The notes under the pieces are model-generated. The model did not search any database. It saw only the letters and a list, made by a program, of their open reading frames with translations, and was not told the origin of the DNA. Positions 60,698 through 64,000 of a stretch of DNA of 64,000 nt are shown in pieces. Each line of letters starts with the position of its first letter. The stretch's first letter is position 1. The stretch spans positions 372,001-436,000 of the forward strand of contig NZ_CP136624.1 in NCBI RefSeq assembly GCF_032917945.1. The letters run 5' to 3'. A program made the position numbers and the translations under genes. This DNA is from Bradyrhizobium sp. sBnM-33 (GTDB taxonomy: Bacteria; Pseudomonadota; Alphaproteobacteria; Rhizobiales; Xanthobacteraceae).

Positions 60698-61294
60698 TTA
60701 TTTTCCGAGGAATTTTGCCGCGAGCGTAATGCAACCACGGTCCAGAACGTCCTCGTGACGGTCGTATTGTTCCGAATAGCGATTGTAAGTCGCCCACCGC
60801 ATCCATTTCGGCTTAGGCGGCAAATCCCATTCGTCTGGATCGAGGTTACCAATCAGCCGAGACTTGATCCGCGCTATTCCACCGTGAGCCCGGTTTGTGG
60901 CGTCGTTGAATTGCGATTGATAGGCGACTTGTCGGCCCAAAGTCTGTCGGCTGCAAAATCGACTCGCGCCGTTCGGCTTCCACAAGACGGACGCGAGCCG
61001 ACTCTTGATCGGGCATAGAAAATACCATTGCCGCCCACCGAAATGACGCGGACGGGACACGAGGGTGATCCACTGATCGAGACTGCCCAGCTGAATACGA
61101 AACCAACCCTCATTGTTGCCGCTCATATCCGCGCTAATCATTCCGGTGGCAATTTCGCCCCAGTAAGAATGCGTCCACGTAATTCCACGTCCGCCAATGT
61201 TCGCGCCGTGTTGGACAAATCCCTTTCGAGCGAGCCGATTCAGATCCAGCTTCAGTCCATCCTGCAAGCAAACCCGTTCGCGTGGCCGTGGCAT
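60698..61294 (-). CDS. Hypothetical protein, duplicated family member B
   Basis: A 198-residue paralogue of the gene at 54374, alignable over nearly its full length without large gaps. It has CLQDGLKLDLNRLARKGF, WTHSYWGEIATGMISADMSG, GWFRIQLGSLDQWITLV, HFGGRQWYFLCPI, CSRQTLGRQVAYQSQF and DLPPKPKWMRWATYNRY. Even the 3' flank resembles that of member A (AATCGAAATCTCT...GGCTAACTT), so the duplication unit exceeded the gene. Conservation of coding frame in both copies implies selection. The function is unknown; no catalytic motif was recognised. Confidence 0.8.
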   Translation of the reverse strand: MPRPRERVCLQDGLKLDLNRLARKGFVQHGANIGGRGITWTHSYWGEIATGMISADMSGNNEGWFRIQLGSLDQWITLVSRPRHFGGRQWYFLCPIKSRLASVLWKPNGASRFCSRQTLGRQVAYQSQFNDATNRAHGGIARIKSRLIGNLDPDEWDLPPKPKWMRWATYNRYSEQYDRHEDVLDRGCITLAAKFLGK

Positions 61295-61382
61295 CCAAGG
61301 CTCCATGTTAAGCCTCGAAATAGTCATTCCAAGGTAGCGGGCAAGGTGTCCAGTTAATGTCCGCTCTGGCGCGCTCCTGCTT

Positions 61383-62141
61383 CTACCGATTGCACTCAAT
61401 CTCGCAGGTTTGCCCACAACCTACATCCGGCCCTTGCTTCCAAGAAAAGCCGTATGACCGCTTGATAGTTATCTTTTTCACGCCCCTCGTCCCACACTGC
61501 GCGTTCGCGTCTCTGAGGCAATCATTAAGGATTGCGTCGATGAGAACGACCCCGCCACATATCAGCGCGGCGAGCCCGCCCACTAAACCGATCACGCCGA
61601 AGTCGATGGGATCGTGAGTTACGGTAAAATTGACATGCGTCTTGACTTCCCTTTTAGCTGCGTCGACGACAGCAATCCCCGATGCGTCTTTGAGGCCGAT
61701 GTTAGCTATCTGACCGGTGAGTCGAACGACGGACCCTTCAACCGCCTTTCTTTCGTGCAGCGTGACTTCGTACGGTGCTTTAGCGCTCGGCTGGAGCTCG
61801 CCGTCGGCGACGATGTGAAGGACGTCGGGTTTCCCCGCCACCGGGACCAAGGCCAGTGCGCGTGCGTAGTTCTGCGCAACAGTCTGCTGCAGAGCAGCTG
61901 TTTGTCCTGACTTAAACTGGACAACGCCCTCGAATACGACATCGCGAGATACAACTTCAGCGAACTCAGCGCTGCCAAGCTGAAGATCGAGGCTTACACT
62001 CGTGCCTTGAGAAACCTCGGTAGCATCCACCAAGAGATACTTCTTCGCGCTCCCCTGTGTCTCGGTTTTGATCTCCTTGCTCTGCAAAAGGCCACGCAGG
62101 AAATCACCCATGTCCGCGCCAATTTTGTGAAAATCGGTCAT
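61383..62141 (-). CDS. Hypothetical protein with a C-terminal membrane helix
   Basis: A 252-residue protein. The N-terminal two thirds (KKYLLVDATEVSQGTSVSLDLQLG; VVFEGVVQFKSGQTAALQQT; GKPDVLHIVADGELQPSAKAPYEV) look beta-rich and soluble. One strong membrane segment (about residues 178-202, FGVIGLVGGLAALICGGVVLI) is followed by a Cys-containing tail (NDCLRDANAQCGTRG; DVGCGQTCEIECNR). There is no signal peptide, so the large domain is probably cytosolic or exported by an unusual route. The ATG follows a GGGGAG site. No family is recognised. Confidence 0.7.
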   Translation of the reverse strand: MTDFHKIGADMGDFLRGLLQSKEIKTETQGSAKKYLLVDATEVSQGTSVSLDLQLGSAEFAEVVSRDVVFEGVVQFKSGQTAALQQTVAQNYARALALVPVAGKPDVLHIVADGELQPSAKAPYEVTLHERKAVEGSVVRLTGQIANIGLKDASGIAVVDAAKREVKTHVNFTVTHDPIDFGVIGLVGGLAALICGGVVLIDAILNDCLRDANAQCGTRGVKKITIKRSYGFSWKQGPDVGCGQTCEIECNR

Positions 62142-62525
62142 CAGCCGCACTCCCCGTCAAACTGCCGATCTGACGCAACGCGCGCCATCACGAGCAGTGC
62201 TCAATATGTTTAGGAAATGAGCGTGTTTGTTTGGAGCGTCGATGCGATTCTGCCATCGTCCATTTGTGAGCCTCCCTGCCTATTCTCGGTGACTCGCCAC
62301 GTATTAATTATGTTACACCTCCAGAGATCGAGCGGCAATTGATTGCACGTTTAGTGCTTGCTTTGCCGGGAGGGCAGCCAGGTGCGCAGGTTTCCGCGTT
62401 TGCGCTGGTCGGGCTGCCAAAAATCTAGTCCCGGTCGCGCGCTGCGACATCAGCTGTGGGCTATCTGAATGCTGCCTCGTGAACCGCGTTGCAGCGTAGT
62501 GGTGTTGATGTTCGGGCTACGCCCT
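62142..62525. other. Gene-free stretch upstream of direct repeat copy 2
   Basis: About 385 bases with no supported frame. It presumably holds the promoter for the minus-strand gene ending at 61383. An AT-rich segment lies around 62300-62325. Confidence 0.45.
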
Positions 62526-62633
62526 ATGGTAAACTATATGTGTGCCCTAGATTGATACCGCGACCACCGCCGAAACAGCCCTCACGGTATCAAACGAAGG
62601 CACCGTGAGGCTCTTTTCCTGTCGTTTCACGCG
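62526..62633 (-). repeat. Direct repeat copy 2, at the 3' side of the HTH gene
   Basis: It matches 56603-56711 at about nine of ten positions by eye, including TATGGTAAACTATATGTGTG, ATTGATACCGCGAC and GAAGGCACCGTGAGGCTCTT. On the minus strand one frame gives DTVRAVSAVVAVSI-stop-GTHI, continuing the coding style of the adjacent HTH gene but out of its frame. Together with two more motifs just right of it, it carries four TGATACCG/CGGTATCA-like elements. Confidence 0.75.
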
Positions 62634-63070
62634 GCGCGGTGGCTCTGATTTGATACCGCAACGGGATATTTTAATACCGCGTTTTGTTTTTCGCGGCCCC
62701 AGCTCATGAATTTCTTGCTCGCAAGTTCGCCGGTGACATCGCAGCTCCACCAAGTCAGTCGCCATTCGGTGGCATGCGGTGCCTTCCGGCTAAATGCTCC
62801 CTTCGTCATGCAATCGACAAAGCCGCGCTCCTGAAGTTCGACCAAGGCGCGTTGAGCCGTTCCGCGTGCGATGTTGCAACGCTGGGAAGCCCGGCGAACC
62901 GAGAGGCCGAGCCTGCCGTTGTTGGTGCCGTCGTGGCCTCTAGCGATTTCGAGGAGGACGGCACGGGCTTGGCAACTCAGAGAGAGGTAGGCGGGGCAAT
63001 CCAGCATCCAACGGTAAAGCCGCACATGCGGTGCATCGAGCCGTTTATTCCGTCTAGGCCGCTTTGGCAT
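62627..63070 (-). CDS. Helix-turn-helix protein of an integrated element, probably 3'-frameshifted
   Basis: A 147-residue DNA-binding-type protein. LYRWMLDCPAYLSLSCQARAVLLEIARG is followed by a winged-helix region (RLGLSVRRASQRCNIARGTAQRALVELQERGFVDCMTKGAF) and TEWRLTWWSCDVTGELASKKFMSW. This is the replication-initiator/HTH type common in Rhizobiales phages and integrated elements. After VLKYPVAVSNQSH the frame stops, while another frame continues in coding style through the direct repeat, which suggests a frameshift that removed the natural C-terminus. It is the first of several minus-strand element genes. Confidence 0.75.
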   Translation of the reverse strand: MPKRPRRNKRLDAPHVRLYRWMLDCPAYLSLSCQARAVLLEIARGHDGTNNGRLGLSVRRASQRCNIARGTAQRALVELQERGFVDCMTKGAFSRKAPHATEWRLTWWSCDVTGELASKKFMSWGREKQNAVLKYPVAVSNQSHRAA

Positions 63071-63187
63071 TAGCACCCCCTAGGAGGCTCAGAACCCTGT
63101 CCGTGATTGTTCGTGACATTGGACGTGGTTGGAGTGCGGGCGGGGCCAAAGCCCCGCCAGTGATGATTTCTGGGCCAGCAATCGCTA

Positions 63188-63475
63188 TCATGACTTGCCG
63201 CCTTTCTTTTCGAGGATGGTAATCAGGCTCCGCAGCACATAACGGGCGTGCTGCCCAGAGAAGGGGCCGCCATGGGCTTCGCGAATCGTCTCGATGACAA
63301 TCCCGGCCTTGCGGAGCTTGTGGACGTAGCCACTCCAGCGCGGCCCCGGATGATCGATCGGAGTGCAGCCGTTGTCATTGGCGGCCTTCAACTCCAGCAA
63401 TGCCCAAGCGTCGCGTCCGCGCACGGTCACCAGCGGTCCGGTTTCGCCAATTTGTGCTTTTACGATTAAAATCAT
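63188..63475 (-). CDS. Small winged-helix protein of an integrated element
   Basis: A 95-residue protein. PLVTVRGRDAWALLELKAANDNG, then CTPIDHPGPRWSGYVHKLRKAG and IVIETIREAHGGPFSGQHARYVL form a compact winged-helix pattern found in prophages and integrative elements of Rhizobiales. It probably binds DNA. Its start overlaps the upstream gene's stop by one base (TGATG), so the two are co-translated. Confidence 0.8.
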   Translation of the reverse strand: MILIVKAQIGETGPLVTVRGRDAWALLELKAANDNGCTPIDHPGPRWSGYVHKLRKAGIVIETIREAHGGPFSGQHARYVLRSLITILEKKGGKS

Positions 63476-63657
63476 CAGCGACGCTCCCCATCAGAGAAGC
63501 CCGCGTTCGCGATGATAGTTTCGGCGGTGGCGAGAGAAACCCGGCATTGACCGGCAATCCGCCGAACCCGGTATTCGTTTGTGCAGAAATCCGGACTGAC
63601 GAGTCTATCGGACTGGCCGGGACGCTGGCATTTCTTGGGAGGGTGATGTAGTTTCAT
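63475..63657 (-). CDS. Small HTH-like protein of an integrated element
   Basis: A 60-residue protein starting MKLHHPPKKCQRPGQSDRLV, with a C-terminal helix-turn-helix-like stretch (YRVRRIAGQCRVSLATAETI). AAAGGA precedes the ATG; a longer frame upstream has no support. It is coupled by a one-base overlap to the winged-helix gene downstream. The exact role is unknown. Confidence 0.65.
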   Translation of the reverse strand: MKLHHPPKKCQRPGQSDRLVSPDFCTNEYRVRRIAGQCRVSLATAETIIANAGFSDGERR

Positions 63658-63743
63658 GAGGCAATTTCCTTTCGCGAGGGATGAGCAACAAGCCCGGTAG
63701 CGGTGGATCAGACCGCGCCGGGCAATTTTTTGATGGACTGGAA

Positions 63744-63941
63744 TCACGCCGCACTCGGAAGTGAAACGAGGAAATGGCGCAATTCATCCCTTAGGATGAG
63801 CGTACGCTTGCCGCACTTGCGAGCCTTGAGGCGGCCTTCACTAATTGCTTGATAGATTTTCGTCCGGCCAATTCCGGCTACCGCGCAAGCTTCCGCTACG
63901 GAAAGGCCTTCGCGCAAGGTTCCTGATGCATGTTCGATCAA
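63744..63941 (-). CDS. Excisionase-family DNA-binding protein
   Basis: A 65-residue protein of the MerR-like excisionase/HTH_17 type: LSVAEACAVAGIGRTKIYQAI, then SEGRLKARKCGKRTLILRDEL. A TTG start eight bases after AAGGAG fits better than any ATG. Such proteins direct excision by an integrase or act as small regulators in integrated elements. An integrase is expected nearby, but none is in the window; it may lie just past the right edge. Confidence 0.85.
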   Translation of the reverse strand: MIEHASGTLREGLSVAEACAVAGIGRTKIYQAISEGRLKARKCGKRTLILRDELRHFLVSLPSAA

Positions 63942-64000
63942 TTCAACGTCTCCTTACGTCCGCACGGTTATCGGCGGATGTTCGGAAACTAATCGGCTCG

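Overview
The window is a high-GC chromosomal segment of an alphaproteobacterium, almost certainly Bradyrhizobium or a close relative. The evidence is the gene order (mdh-sucCD-sucAB-lpd; a separate F1-only atpHAGDC operon; obgE-proB-proA-nadD-rsfS-rlmH-envC-ctpA), a ROSE-type RNA thermometer ahead of small heat-shock genes, dispersed palindromic repeats, and several small proteins that resemble genus-specific ones. No database search was possible; family names come from recognised motifs.

Bases 1-51700 are mostly housekeeping. 1-9600 holds a DUF1223 protein, a DUF2794 protein, a GNAT enzyme, a Bax-inhibitor-1 membrane protein, a YbbAP-like ABC exporter divergent from a TesA-like esterase, an RNA cyclic phosphodiesterase and ZapE. 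9751-20551 is the lower TCA module: malate dehydrogenase, both succinyl-CoA synthetase subunits, and 2-oxoglutarate dehydrogenase E1, E2 and E3. A DUF1579 gene lies inside sucCD, and an unknown protein plus an SDR dehydrogenase lie between E2 and E3. 20586-26068 holds membrane proteins, XerC, PriA and an RlpA-like protein. 26736-31813 is the F1 ATP synthase operon. 31951-34791 is a heat-shock cluster (HtrA/DegP-like protease, a small unknown protein, two Hsp20s) behind a ROSE element and a sigma-32-like promoter. 35214-41469 covers two RppH-like Nudix hydrolases, a YibQ-like deacetylase, CtpA, an EnvC-like protein and RlmH. 41565-47095 covers RsfS, NadD, ProA, ProB, ObgE and a MaoC-like protein. 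47309-51398 covers a DMT transporter, a GNAT enzyme, L27, L21 and a ROK-family protein.

A tRNA-Ser(CGA) at 51705-51794 marks a change in texture. The remaining 12 kb is accessory, with lower coding density. It holds a PEP-CTERM protein, a membrane protein with three near-identical 38-residue repeats, a duplicated family of about 200 residues with no known function, a phasin, an NTF2-like protein, a complete IS21-family element (istA/istB), a scar joining two broken genes, and small DNA-binding proteins typical of integrated elements (HTH, winged-helix, excisionase-like). A direct repeat of about 108 bp (56603 and 62526) looks like two copies of the decayed 3' end of one mobile-element HTH gene. 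No integrase and no second copy of the tRNA 3' end was seen, so the island's far boundary probably lies outside the window.

I found no convincing new multi-gene system. The best leads are the duplicated unknown family, the direct-repeat/HTH remnants with their TGATACCG motifs, the 114-bp tandem-repeat gene, and the extra genes built into the TCA operons.
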